A DNA stretch of 64,000 nucleotides from assembly GCA_958298945.1 (NCBI GenBank), contig OY282610.1, forward strand, positions 30,702,167 through 30,766,166, given 5' to 3'. Each line of letters starts with the position of its first letter. The first letter of the stretch is position 1. Below are positions 9,785 through 22,400 of the stretch, in pieces. The DNA comes from Atherix ibis. Taxonomy: Eukaryota > Arthropoda > Insecta > Diptera > Athericidae. The notes below the pieces were generated by a model. It ran no database searches and was not told the DNA's origin. It saw nothing but the letters and a program-made list of their open reading frames with translations. A program made the position numbers and the translations under genes.

Positions 9785-12480
9785 AACGATTTTTTACAAA
9801 TAATTGAAAGAAAGCTAAAATTTACAATATTTTAAAAGAATGGTAAAAATTTCAAAATAATAAAATTTCTTAGTAAAATTTTAGACTCACAAAAAAACGC
9901 TATTCAAATTCTTTAATGCACCAAAAAAAAAGTCTTTATAATAATAATAATAATAAATATTTAAAAGCTTCTGCTATTTTTAATACTTTTATAGTAAATA
10001 TTAATTTTTTTATTGACAAGTTTTTACTAATTTCAGTAAAAACTTTTCAGTCAAAATTTTCAAATTTTCAATAAAAATTTCTCAGTAAAAATGTTTAGTT
10101 AAAATTTTTAGTAAATATTTTCAAATTTTCAATAAAAATGTTCAGAAAGTATTTTTAATACTTTTGTAGTAAATATTAATTTTTTATTGACAAGTTTTTA
10201 CTAATTTCAGTAAAAAAATTTCAGTAAAAACTTTTCAATCAAAATTTTCAAATTTTCAATAAAAATTTCTCAGTAAAAATGTTTAGTTAAAATTTTTAGT
10301 AAACATTTTCAAATTTTTAATAAATAGTGTTCAATAAAAATATTCAGTAAGTATTTTTAATACTTTTGCAGTAAATATTAATTCTTTATTGACAAGTTTT
10401 TACTAATTTCAGCAAACACTTTTCAGTCAAAATTTTTAGAACATATTTTCAAATTTTCAATAAAAATGTTCAGTAAATAGTTATAATACTTCTACAGAAA
10501 ATAATAAGTTTTTATTGACAAGCTTTTACTTATTTCAGTAAAAACTTTTCAGTCAAAATTTTCAAATTTTCATTAAAAATTTCTCAGTAAAAATGTTTAG
10601 TTAAAATTTTTAGTAAACATTTCCAAATTTTCAATAAAAATGTTCGGTTAGTATTTTTAATACTTTTGCAGTAAATATTAAATTTTTTATAGACAAGTTT
10701 TTACTAATTTCAGTAAAAACTTTTCCGTCAAAATATTCATATTTTCAACAAGATTTTCTCAGTAAAAATGTTTAGTTAAAATTTTTAGTAAACATTTACA
10801 AATTTTCAATAAAAATGTTCGGTAAGTATTTTTAATACTTTTGCAGTAAATATTAAATTTTTTATAGACAAGTTTTTACTAATTTCAGTAAAAAAATTTC
10901 AGTAAAAACTTTTCATATTTTCAATAAAAATTTCTCAGTAAAAATGTTTTGTTAAAATTTTTAGTAAATATTTTCAAATTTTCAATAAAAATGTTCGGTA
11001 AGTATTTTTAATAGTTTTGCAGTAAATATTAAATTTTTTATGGACAAGTTTTTACTAATTTCAGTTAAAACTTTTCAGTCAAAATTTTCAAATTTTCATT
11101 AAAAATTTCTCAGTAAAAATGTTTAGTTAAAATTTTCAATAAAAATGTTCGGTTAGTATTTTTAATACTTTTGCAGTAAATATTAAATTTTTTATAGACA
11201 AGTTTTTACTAATTTCAGTAAAAACTTTTCATATTTTCAATAAAAATTTCTCAGTAAAAATGTTTAGTTAAAATTTTCAATAAAAATGTTCGGTAAGTAT
11301 TTTTAATAGTTTTGCAGTAAATATTAAATTTTTTATAGACAAGTTTTTACTAATTTCAGTAAAAAAATTTCAGTAAAAACTTTTCATATTTTCAATAAAA
11401 ATTTCTCAGTAAAAATGTTTTGTTAAAATTTTTAGTAAATATTTTCAAATTTTCAATAAAAATGTTCGGTAAGTATTTTTAATAGTTTTGCAGTAAATAT
11501 TAAATTTTTTATGGACAAGTTTTTACTAATTTCAGTTAAAACTTTTCAGTCAAAATTTTCAAATTTTCATTAAAAATTTCTCAGTAAAAATGTTTAGTTA
11601 AAATTTTCAATAAAAATGTTCGGTTAGTATTTTTAATACTTTTGCAGTAAATATTAAATTTTTTATAGACAAGTTTTTACTAATTTCAGTAAAAACTTTT
11701 CATATTTTCAATAAAAATTTCTCAGTAAAAATGTTTAGTTAAAATTTTCAATAAAAATGTTCGGTAAGTATTTTTAATAGTTTTGCAGTAAATATTAAAT
11801 TTTTTATAGACAAGTTTTTACTAATTTCAGTAAAAACTTTTCATATTTTCAATAAAAATTTCTCAGTAAAAATGTTTTGTTAAAATTTTTAGTAAATATT
11901 TTCAAATTTTCAATAAAAATGTTCAGAAAGTATTTTTAATACTTTTGTAGTAAATATTAATTTTTTATTGACAAGTTTTTACTAATTTCAGTAAAAAAAT
12001 TTCAGTAAAAACTTTTCAATCAAAATTTTCAAATTTTCAATAAAAATTTCTCAGGAAAAATGTTTAGTTAAAATTTTTAGTAAATATTTTCAAATTTTCA
12101 ATAAAAATTTTCGGTAAGTATTTTTAATACTTTTGTTGTAAATATTAATTTTTTATTGACAAGTTTTTACCAATTTCAGTAAAAAAATTTCAGTAAAAAC
12201 TTTTCAGTCAAAATTTTCAAATTTTCATTAAAAATTTCTCAGTAAAAATGTTCAGTTAAAATTTTTAGTAAACATTTCCAAATTTTCAATAAAAATGTTC
12301 AGTAACAATTTTGAATACTTTTGCAGTAACTATTAATTTTTTATTGACAAGTTTTTATTAATTTCAGTAAAAACTTGTCAGTAAAAATTTTTAATCAAAT
12401 TTTTCAGTTAAAATTTGTTAGTAAAAATTTTTAAAATAAAATTGTTCATTTACAATTCACAATAAAAATGATAGTTTTTC
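9785..12480 (+). repeat. Minisatellite-expanded dispersed repeat, 2.7 kb
   Basis: After a leader shared with 1560-1735, about 14 degenerate units follow. Each contains AGTATTTTTAATACTTTTGC, AGTAAATATTAA, GACAAGTTTTTACTAATTTC, TTTCTCAGTAAAAATG and TTTTCAATAAAAATGTTC(A/G)G. Unit spacing varies from about 140 to 205 bp. A higher-order duplication of 471 bp is visible: the variant block at 10881-11351 recurs at 11352-11822, including the same GTTTTGTTAAAA and AATAGTTTTGC variants. No open frames. The structure resembles non-autonomous fly elements with internal tandem arrays (Helentron/DINE-1-like), but no diagnostic termini were found. Confidence 0.85.
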
Positions 12481-13980
12481 TACTGTGCGATCCGTACTTT
12501 TTGTTATTTAAAGAACTTGTTTGCGAGCAAATATTTTAATCGAGGGAGTTGAGCAGCATATCACGACTATATACGTCATTAAGTGGAATATATTCACCAA
12601 AAACCGAATGGTTTGGAAAATGGGGAAGAATTTTCAAATGGGAAACTGAAAGGACTATTTGCTTGTTTAAAGTTGTAAAGTATTTATTGAAGAAAAATAT
12701 CTTTATTACCTCTTCTGCAACTTAAAGCAAGCATTTTTCTCTTTCGGTTAATTGTTTGAGCTTTTCCATTTTTAATATTTTTCCAACTAATTTCACTTGC
12801 CATTTCCATACAGCAAATAGATTAAAAATAAGCTAAAAGCAATTTTTATATCATCGGGTTGGTTTTTGCCTTTTGATAAGATTTCAGTATAAAAGTGCTG
12901 AAATTCATCAAAAATAATAAATATTTTTAAATAGTTAAAAAAAATAATAACAATCGTCGAAACTAGAGCGAATCAAATTCACATTCATGAATCCCTTTAC
13001 TGATCATTTATGGATCTTTCGGCAATACGTCTTTTAGCTTAAAATCAACAATTAGGTCTAGTCGAATATAAAAGTTTGTTTGTTTGTATATCATGTCAAT
13101 TTGGCAAGCACCAGAGGTCATTTTATACCGTCACGGCCATGACTCCATATGGCGACTCTATGTCTCGTGTAGGTTTTCGTTACCCGCTCTTTTAAAAAAA
13201 AATGGTCGATAGTTAATTGGACGAAAAATTCATAAATTGTTACATTTTGTGGAGTATAAGTTAATTTATAAGAGTGTTTATAAGAGGACTTGGGAAGGGA
13301 ATCGTTGGATCCAGGAGCTCCACAATGGAAGGAATCGTATTGAAAAAGAAATTTAAGGTTAAGTGGCACTCACTCAAAATATGGGGAATGTTGAGTTAAA
13401 CGCCATTCGAACAGGAATTCATAGGTAAGTGCGGATATGCCCAATCCGAATTCTGAAAAGTTCCCTTGCCCAAATCTTTGGAATGATTGTTAAGTAGACT
13501 GGTTTGTTGAGGAATGGAAAACAGTCTATTTGTTCTTAGTATTTAAGTGGAAACAAAACTTCCCCGCCAGCTGAACAGCCCATTCATTACCCACAATACC
13601 AAAATGACCGGGAACCCAATTCAACCCAACGTTTCTATTGTTTAACAACCGGATTATTTAATGAGCCAGGAATAGGAATGGGTTCCAAGGCTGCGGAGAC
13701 TGTCTGTAAAAATATTTATGCCGTAATGTTTGAAGATATTAATTGGCCGTAATCCTAATTGGTCATAGTTACTAATTGGCCATAAAAAAGTGGATTCAAC
13801 ACTTAATCTCAGTGTTAACAAGCTGAATGCCAGAAATGTTTATAAAAATAATTTTTGGTTAAGAAAATCTCAGAAATTTTCATCTTTCTTATATATTTTT
13901 TTCCCCGTAAATAAACTTTATTAAATTTTTTTTTTTTTTAAATTTATAATTAATAATATTATTTTAACTTTTCTATTAGA
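12481..13980. other. Intergenic sequence, nothing assigned
   Basis: Contains a moderately complex part (13080-13800) with an 83-codon minus frame (13118-13369) lacking any recognisable domain. TTGGCCGTAATCC and TTGGCCATAAAAA words around 13742-13790 are short local repeats. No gene can be supported. Confidence 0.4.
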
Positions 13981-13984
13981 TATT

Positions 13985-14435
13985 CTTCTTGCAGGATTCG
14001 ATCCTTTTGAGGAAGTTTTTTAAGGACTTTTTCGAACATTTCGGGACATTATTTAACGGATTTTGGTTACAAAAGATTTTAAAGTTTAAGAATTATCTGC
14101 GTTGATATAATTTTTTTAATATTCAATATAAACTAAATTACGAAATAATGAGTGCTTGGTACTTTTTTAAACCATAAAGCCCAAATTTGTTGTATTTTAA
14201 ACTTTTTTGCTAAAATAACATATGGTCCTGATTAAAATTTTCAAGGTCAAGGCCATAGCGATCAGAATTGATAGTAACCGTTTCTTCTTCTTTATTTCAA
14301 AAATGACACGTTCAGAACAAAATGCCCATGAAACTGTCAATTTCATCGGATACAATGGCTTCTTCAAAGTCACTAAAGGGTTTTCAGAACCTTATATATG
14401 GCAACATTGCCTATTGAAGTATCCACGGAGTTAAG
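13985..14435 (-). repeat. Dispersed repeat family D1, inverted copy
   Basis: On the minus strand the order of shared words matches the other D1 copies: 'GAAGCCATTGTATCCGATG'-like at about 14345-14365, the GTTACTATCAATTCTGATCG segment near 14260, an 'AACAAATTTGGGCTTTA' segment near 14175, and AAAGGATCGAATCCTGCAAG at 13991-14010. The plus-strand 70-codon frame across it is chance. Confidence 0.6.
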
Positions 14436-15234
14436 AAATTTTTTTCCCCAAAAAATCATTATTGAAAGAAAATTACAATTTTATCATATTTTTTGGTAAT
14501 TATTTGATTTTTTTTAATATAAAATCGCAAATTTTATTTTTAATAATTTATGAAATACTGAAGCTCCTTCTACCTTTAGAATTATAAAATGAATAACCCT
14601 TGATTTTGGTAAATATTTACAATATTAGGTATTTATTTTTTCGATGTTTTTTTTTTATTTAAATGATAAATTTTAATATATAATAAATTTTTTTATTTTT
14701 AAAATGAGCTGTATTTTTAAAAATGGTTTTCGATTATCGGAATATTAATTTTATAGCATCAAATCAGATTCCAAACTATAAAACTGATAATCCAGTATTT
14801 GGTGAATTTTTTTTTATATTCTTTTCAGATTTATTTATAATAAATCATCAAATAAGTATGAGAATACCTTTTTCGGATTAAAAGATAAGCAAAACAAACA
14901 AAAAAACTGTGAGAAATGCATTTTTGTGATTTTTGGATTTTTTTTTTGTTTAAATTCATAAGTTTTTAACTTTTTCCCTTTCTATATTCAAAGTTTTTTT
15001 TTTATTATTTAGATTTACCTTAATAGCATTTTAAATATTAAATATTAGAACTTGAGGTCAAAAGTCATGTTTTAAATTTTGAGGTAAAATATTTTTTAAT
15101 ACAGAAAAAAATTGTTGTTATTCAATAAAACTCAAAATAAAATTGTATTGACTTATAATTATTTTTTTTTTTGGGACCAAAATAGTTTTATTTTTATGTT
15201 AATTATTCCAATAACACATTTAGATCAAAATGTA
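14436..15234. other. AT-rich non-coding stretch
   Basis: Poly-A/poly-T tracts, with recurrent 'ATAA(C/T)CC(T/A)' words (14593, 14790) that may be tail remnants of D1-like repeats. No gene. Confidence 0.45.
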
Positions 15235-15335
15235 CACTATTTTTGTTGATACAAAGGCTTTTCCAAAGTTACTTGTGGCTTTTCAGAACCTTATATATGA
15301 CAATTTTGCTTATTAACATAAACACCGAACAAGAA
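15235..15335 (-). repeat. Partial D1-like repeat
   Basis: Matches 14350-14430 (CTTTTCAGAACCTTATATAT, then GCAAC/GACAATTTTGC and a following ATGAAAC-like end), in the same orientation as the 13985-14435 copy. It is only the end segment. Confidence 0.5.
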
Positions 15336-15826
15336 ATGAAACTAATTTTCGCTTGAAGAAAATTTTGCTTAAAAAAAATGTCAATATTTTTATTATTTTA
15401 TGATATTAAAATGGCAAGCTTTACTCTTAATAAGCTTTATTTTTTTTTTTAATATAAATATTTTATAACTATTAATTAATATAGTTCTACTTTCCAAAAA
15501 TAGAAAATGTATAATCCTTTATTTGAGCAAATATTTGAAAATCTTTAAAAATTGCTTATTGAGACTAGAAAAAAAATCTTAATTTACTTGATTTGCAAAC
15601 TTGTTTTTATGATAAAAATGAAATTTTTTTTAAAACTAAAAATTTATAAAGAAAAAGCCTTTTCCATTAGTTTAACGTACAATTTTACAGAGAACATTCT
15701 GTTGACAAATATTACAACTTATATAATAGACCAACAAAAAGAATAAAGAAAATATTATTATTATTAATAATATTATTGATAAAATAGTAATAAAAATGAA
15801 TATTGAAAGAAGAAAACGAAAACTAG
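15336..15826. other. AT-rich non-coding stretch
   Basis: Homopolymer-rich sequence. A 64-codon frame at 15552-15746 is Lys/Ile/Leu-rich and typical of chance frames in AT-rich DNA. Confidence 0.45.
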
Positions 15827-16090
15827 TTAAATAACAAAAGCATTAGTCGCCTTGTCCAAATACTGTATTTTTAATGAGTTTAGACTACGTTGACCGAATA
15901 TATCGACCACAAAATTTAAACGTTCGTAAATAATCCGAATCATTGGCAATGAATTCTCGATGCTATTGCCCCCAAAATTGGCAGAACGATACTCTTTGGG
16001 GATGTTGCGTCTGCGGTAATTGGCAACCGGCAACTTGGTGGAGGCTTAATCATTCTAAATCGGAAATTGCTGGAAATATGACTCATCCGG
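15827..16090 (-). pseudogene. Possible LINE ORF2 C-terminal relic
   Basis: A 68-codon minus frame (15827-16033) gives VANYRRRNIPKEYRSANFGG then NSIENSLPMIRIIYERLNF and a short tail. An R-T/S-x-(Y/F)-G-x-N-S-(I/P)...M...Y...(F/Y)-(D/V) pattern is common at the very end of Jockey/CR1-type LINE proteins. The frame appears to continue a little upstream without a start. No RT core is present, so the call is tentative; an unrelated degenerate exon is the alternative. Confidence 0.3.
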
Positions 16091-17592
16091 CAGAAGACAG
16101 ACTCTAAGGTATGTCGTTAAGACTCTTCGCCTTTCTCAATACGGACAATTTCTCACACATCTCATTTTTAATACAATTCATTCTATTACAAAATGTTTAT
16201 TATTGTTTTTATTTTTTTTAATAATATTTTTTTGTTTTTGCAAATGTTTTAATTCCATTTGAGACTCTATTTTGTGTGTGTGTGTGTGTTATTAGAAAAA
16301 TTTGTAAAAGACAACAAGCAAATATAAAAAATTTTTACACAACGAAAATGGATTTTTTTTTTGTTATTGTTGGACACACGTTGTTTTGATCATAAAGTTA
16401 ATAAAAAAAATTGAAATCATAAAAGTAAACTATTCCGAATCGAAAAGATTTCTTTGTGAACTTAAAAGAGAATATTTGAAGGCCGGAAGTTATTAACGAC
16501 AATCTTATCTCCAGCTTGTATTAAGTTGGAAATTATTTTCTTATATAATTTTTTTTTTTTGGTGATTTAAAACTGTTATGCTATAATGGTACCAACCCTT
16601 ATTTAAAAGAGTTTCACATTATTATTCAATAATACTATTACTTGTTTAAAAAAAAAATTCCAAGCTACTAAAATTGTCAATTTTTTTCTTATTATTATTA
16701 TTACGAGTATTATGAAAATATCCTCTTTTCAACTCTAATATCTTTATTGATTTTATATTTTATAATTTATGTAATTTTAGATCTTAACATACAGTATTAT
16801 TACATAAATTGGTATGGAATTTTATCGAGTTTCAACTGAGCCCACGTGACTCAATTTAAATAAAAAAAAAATAAAAACAGATAATCATATATAATTTTAA
16901 ATAAAAAAAAATATGGTTACTTATTGGCTTTTCCAATTTTAGATTTGTAAATTTTATAATATACAAAAAATTGTAGTATTTTAAAGATTTGTAGCTTAAA
17001 TAGTATTTTGTTTATTATCCTTTGGATTTTTGTTTTGTAAAGTGTATAGTTAATTTTTTTAAAAGAAAATATGAACTTATTCTTTTTTATTCAAATGTTA
17101 ATTGAATTTGTTTTTAATTAAATAATTCTTATTTGATTAATAAGAAAATAAAGTGTTACTTTATAAATTCTTCTAACTCAAATTCACATCCTCCAGAATA
17201 GATTTACCAAGTAAAGAATAAAATTTAACGAACGGAAATGTATCCACATAACTTTTACTCACCGCCGGAAACTATGTTTTTACACACACATAAGGTATGG
17301 TAAAAATACAATTAGACTGACTTTAATTTCTATATAAAAATTTTTTAATTTTATATTCTACAAAACATCAATATTATTGATGATGTCCTTTCAAGTATTT
17401 TTGATCCTTGGGAATACATAAAATGTTACACAGATAAATAAGGGGGCTGTAAAATCAAAGAAATTTTCTTTTTCTTGATAAAAATACGTTGTGGAGAAGG
17501 AAAATTTTTTTTTGGGAACAATCCTTTGTGATAATCGGTTTCAGCTTGATAATAGTGCACTGGCATCGGCTTCAGCTCCTCGGTTACAGTAC
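16091..17592. other. AT-rich non-coding stretch
   Basis: Contains a short GT microsatellite (16273-16289) and long A/T tracts. Short overlapping frames at 17426-17713 run into the mariner leader and are not genes. Confidence 0.5.
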
Positions 17593-18205
17593 TTTTAAAT
17601 TTCCGCTGGTTACGCATATTCGATTTTCGATTTTTTGTGGCGTTATATTGGTACTCATGTCTCTTACTTATGCCGACAAGTTCGGCCATTTTGAATGTTT
17701 GGTTAATTTTTGACAGCTGCTTTGCTTGCACGTGTTTTGGCTCGTCTTCGATTTTTGCCCATTTTCAACCAAAAAGAGCATCGCATTAACATTGCTAAGG
17801 AGCAGTTGGACTCGGGCCGCGATGACCCAAATTTGCTCCAGAGGGTCATAACTGGTGACGAATCATGGATTTGTGGTTATGACGTGGAAAACAAAGCTCA
17901 ATCATCCCAATGGAAGCTGCCGTACGAGCCAAGACCGAAAAAAGCCAAGTTCGGTCGAATGTGAAGGTTTTGCTTACAGTTTTCTTCAATTGTAGGGTCG
18001 TGGTGCAAAATGAGTTCTTGCCACAGGGTAGAACGGTCAATAAGGAATATTACGCGCGAAGCAATCCATCAGAAACGCCCGGCTTTGTGGAAGAACCAAA
18101 ATTGGCTTTCGCACCATGATATTTTGGCCAAAAACAACACAGTAATAATGCCGCAGCCACCGTATTCCCCAGATCTGGCTCCCTGTGACTTTTTCTTGTT
18201 CCCGA
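17593..18205 (+). mobile_element. Internally deleted mariner, 5' and 3' truncated
   Basis: The leader from 17600 matches 52008 onward. A degraded transposase follows: LLQRVITGDESWICGYDVEN (first catalytic Asp, GDESW), a shifted segment with 'NEFLPQGRTVNKEYY', then LAKNNTVIMPQPPYSPDLAP with CDFFLFPK (third catalytic Asp). The HHDNAP block with the second Asp is deleted. The leader joins directly to KEHRINIAKEQLD, the same internal junction seen in the copy at 52165-52225, so both derive from one deleted parent. The left terminal repeat is missing and the right part stops after FPK. Confidence 0.8.
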
Positions 18206-18224
18206 AACAGATTCTTTGATCTAT

Positions 18225-18433
18225 TTTTTTGGAATGGGGAAAAATCGAAGAAGAGCCAAAACACGTGCAAGCAAAGCAGCTGTCAAAAATTAACTAAACA
18301 TTCAAAATGGCCGAATTTGTCGGCATAAGTGAGAGTTATAAGTACCAACATAAAGGCACAAAAAATCGAAAATCGAATATACGTAACCCGCGGAAATTTC
18401 AAATTCTCAATACTTTTTGAACAGACCTCGTAT
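18225..18433 (-). mobile_element. Inverted solo 5' end of the same mariner family
   Basis: Minus-strand sequence from 18433 gives the terminal repeat ACGAGGTCTGTTCAAAAAGT, the leader, and ends near TTTTTCCCCATTCCAAAAA. It lies head-to-head with the fragment at 17593-18205, so leader sequences flank transposase debris as a long inverted repeat of about 190 bp per arm. It could fold back as RNA or DNA. Confidence 0.8.
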
Positions 18434-20256
18434 GTGTTTTCAAATTATTCTTGATCTATGGGTGGGATGGGACATAAATTAGGAACTAAGATTAGTTGAA
18501 TAGTGAGGTGGGGAACCACAGTAATCCCTTTTTCTGATTAAAATTCGTTGATAACGGTGACCGTTTTGCAGGGGTGTTGTCATGACGGAGCATCCAAGTA
18601 TCGGCAATATACTTTCTGATGAGGGAAACTCTATATTTCAAGGACTTTGCAATATCCCCTACTCGTTCTACCTTTTTATTAGTTTTCGATTTTTTAATAA
18701 AGGCTTTCCTAAAAGTGGTTCGTCTTCCACTACTTCTTGGCCCTCTAAAAATGCTTCATGCCACCAAAATCTTATACTCTCCTGATGAAGCCCAACTCGT
18801 AGATTCCCGAGGATTACTACAAAATTTAATGGCACATTTTTTCTCTAGGTCGTAACGTACACTTTATATTAAGTTCATATACCTTATATCCTCATATGCT
18901 ACGCGTTCTCCATCAAATCGAATACCACCAATCAAAAATATTTCGCAAACTTATGGATGGTCCCTCTTATTGTATATTCATCCTGTTACTATGTCTTTTT
19001 ATAAAAAGGTTTCGTTAGTCTTTCAAATTAAACTAAACTCCTTTAGTACTTTTGAGCAAATATTTATGAATACAAAAAAAAAGTGCTTTAAACACAAATA
19101 TTTCTAAACTCCCTCTACTATAAATAATTCCATTAAATTTCGGAGCTAATTCGTTGCAGATAATTTATTAAAATTCAATTTGAATATTTTTATTAAATAT
19201 TTTAGAGAAGAAAAAAAAATTTAAGAAAATTATTGGTAAAAATTTATCAGCGTTCATAATAATAACTTTTTACAACTAAACAATTATTAATTGAGTGTGT
19301 GAATTTTTTTGTTCATAATCTTTTGGAAATCCATTTAAATTGTTCAAATACCTGTTGACGGTCAACAAACGTAAAAACATGCCAAATCATCAACCATATC
19401 GATGGAAAAAAAAATCCGACATTCTCAGCAAAACTAATTATAGGTAAGTGAAAAATTAAGTCATCCGATTGTGGAATAGCCATCAAATAATATCCATGAA
19501 TATGTATATTGATGGCCGACCATACCAATAATTCATTTCAAAGCTCCACCGACGTGACATGATGGCCGACTAAATAAAATGTCCATGATATTCTTAGAAA
19601 TGCCATCAAACTAAATTTGACCTCCAGACAAATTTTTCATAATCTTTGTTTTGTCGATTTTTATATTTTATTACCACCAACCCTACTACTTACTATATAT
19701 TATGTATATGAGTATGATCGGGAATACTCGTATTTGTTGTTTGTTCTCGGTTCTGTTTTCATTTTTAAATTTTAAATTTTAGTTTTTATTTTTAAATTTA
19801 ATACTCTGTGATCATCAGAAAAACTACTCTCACATTAATTTCTTTCTACCCCATAGTAGTTGTGACTGAGTTATTCAATTAAAAATTAAAATAAAAACAA
19901 AGAAGCTTTTTTAATAATATTGTTCGGTTTTATTGCTAACCTTATCCAGTTTTGATTTTGCAAATTCGTTCAACATGATTCACTGTTTATTAAATTTAGT
20001 TAATGAATTTTGGCTGGGGAAAAAAATGAATAAGAACAAAATCGATTTTATAAAACATTGCGTATAGCAGCAATATAAATAAAATTTTCAATTATATTTA
20101 ATTGGTAAGAAATAAACAAAAAATCGATTATAGAATTATGGGTGGCAATAGGGAAATTCAAAGCTTTTCGAAAATTGTTATATTAACAAAATTATACGAG
20201 TAATAAAGAGATTTTTCAATTTATTTAAGTAAAATAAATAATAAATTTAAATAGCA
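18434..20256. other. Intergenic sequence, nothing assigned
   Basis: 18500-18860 is somewhat more complex, with two overlapping frames (18582-18785, 18619-18855), neither recognisable. The rest is AT-rich with scattered short repeats of GATGGCCGAC (19512, 19561). No gene supported. Confidence 0.4.
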
Positions 20257-20351
20257 GCAGATATTATTAAAGAATTTTTCAATTAAAAAATCACTTCTTA
20301 AAATATTAAAGAAGTCATTTTTTAATTAAAAATTTCGTAAATAAAATCTGC
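20257..20351. repeat. Imperfect 43-bp inverted repeat
   Basis: Left arm from GCAGATATTATTAAAG (20257) and right arm ending AAATCTGC (20351) pair across about 43 positions with several mismatches, including a perfect ATTAAAAAAT core. The loop is under 10 nt. It sits at the left edge of the 20.3-22.4 kb array. Confidence 0.7.
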
Positions 20352-22400
20352 GAATATTTAAATTAACTTAAAATATGGTATAATATTTGGCACGAAATTT
20401 GTTTTAAAAATTAGGAATATGAAATTTAATTTAAAATTTTGATTTTGGTGCAAAAATTAGCATTAAACTCACTCAATTTTTTTATTGATTTATTTTGATA
20501 TACAATTTAATAATTTAACAAAAATTTGTCATTAATATTAAACGAGAAAGGTTTTATGGAATTTTGAGCATTGAAATTTAGCATTACAAAATTTAAAGCA
20601 TAATTTTGAATGAAGTTTTATATCAGAAAAATATGGTATAATTGCTGGTATAAAAATTTGGGCATAATATTTTATAAAAAAAATTTATATAATTTTAAGT
20701 ATAAAATTTCATATACAATAAATTATTAAATTTGTTGAAAAAACATGTTGATAAAAAAAATACGCCATAACATATAATAAAAAAGTTTTGTATAAAATTT
20801 GACATAAAATTTGGTACAAAATTTTATATAAAATTCAGTATACAATTCTGTATAAAATTTGGTTTTAAATTTGACATTGCATAAAAATTAGTATAACATT
20901 TTGTAAAAATTTGGTACAAAATTCAGTATAAAATTTAATTTGCGATTTGGTTTAAAATTTGGTATAAAGTTTGGTATAAAATTGTATAAAAAATTTGGCA
21001 TTGCATAAAAATGACCATTAAATTTGGTAACAATGTGGTGAGAAAATTCAGTGTAAAATTTAATTGACGATTTAGTTTAAAATTTGGTATAAAATATAGT
21101 ATAAAATTTTGTAAAACTTTCTATACAAAAAACCGGTTAAAAATTTGGCATTATATAAATTTTGGTATAAAATTTAGTATTATATATCAGAATTGGTTTT
21201 TCCATTTTCTTCGATGTGTTATAGTTTTTTTTTATTTCAAAAATGTTCTGAAAAATTCGGTATAAAATATGTTATAAAATTGGATAAAAAATTCTGTATA
21301 AAATTTGGTATTGCATAAAAATGAAAATAACATTTTGTAAAATATAAAATGTAATTTACGATTTGCTTTAAAATTTGGTGCAAATTTTGGTATAAAATTT
21401 GGTATAAAATATGGTAAAAAAATTTTGTATAAAATTTGGTCTTAAACAACAAAAAAAGTTTATGTGCAATTAGGCATAAATTTTATTATATAATTTAGTG
21501 AAAAATTCGGTATAAAAATGAAAAATAAAATTCGGTTAAAAATTTGCCATTGCATAAAAATGAACATTAAATTTGGTAAAAATTTGGTGCAAAATTCAGT
21601 ATAAAATTTAATTTACGTTTTGATTTAAAATATGGTATAAAATTTGGTAAAAAATTCAGTATAAAATTCGATTAAGAATTTGGTATTATATAAAATTTGG
21701 TATAAAATTTTGTATAAAATGTGATATAATTATTCGTCTCAAATTTGGTATACAATTTTTTTAGAAATATCAGAATTGGTTTTTCCATTTTCTTCGATGT
21801 GTTATAGTTTTTTTTTATTTCAAAAATGTTCTGAAAAATTCGGTATAAAATATGTTATAAAATTGGATAAAAAATTTCTGTATAAAATTTGGCATTGCAT
21901 AAAAATGAGCATAAAATTTTATAAAACATAAAATATAATTTACGATTTGGTTTAAAATTTGGTATAAAATATGGTAAAATAATTTTGTATAAAATTTGGT
22001 ATTTAACAACAAAAAAAGTTTATGTGCAATTGGGCATAAACTTTATTATTTAATATAGTGAAAAATTCGGTATAAAAATGAAAAATAAAATTCGGTTAAA
22101 AATTTGCCATTGCATAAAAATGAACATTAAATTTGGTAAAAATTTGGTGCAAAATTCAGTATAAAATTTAATTTACGTTTTGATTTAAAATATGGTATAA
22201 AATTTGGTAAAAAATTCAGTATAAAATTCGATTAAGAATTTGGTATTATATAAAATTTGGTATAAAATTTTGTATAAAATGTGATATAATTATTCGTCTC
22301 AAATTTGGTATACAATTTTGTTAGAAATATCAGAATTTATTTTTGCATTTTCTTCGATGAGTTATAGTTTTTTTTCTTCTTTTATTTCAAAAATTCGTAT
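20352..22400 (+). repeat. Degenerate AT-rich tandem array with 0.56-0.58 kb superunits
   Basis: The array is built from reiterated (G/T)GTATAAAATTTGG words of about 12-14 bp. Superimposed are long superunits beginning ATATCAGAATTGGTTTTTCC at 21184 and 21767, with a third start at 22327 that is cut short. The superunits share details such as GGCATTGCATAAAAATGA and ATTCGTCTCAAATTTGG. Minus-strand frames here (YHILYQILYQN...) are translations of the repeat and not genes. Confidence 0.85.

Noticed and set aside
9965..12480. CRISPR-like array
   Set aside because: Units are 140-205 bp, degenerate, AT-rich and without unique spacers; the genome is eukaryotic.
13118..13369. 83-codon minus frame
   Set aside because: No recognisable domain and no homology to the other repeats seen; unsupported as a gene.
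21237..22012. Minus-strand frames of 65-71 codons with repeated YQILYQN-type peptides
   Set aside because: They are translations of the TATAAAATTTGG tandem repeat and drift with repeat copies; no start context or domain.
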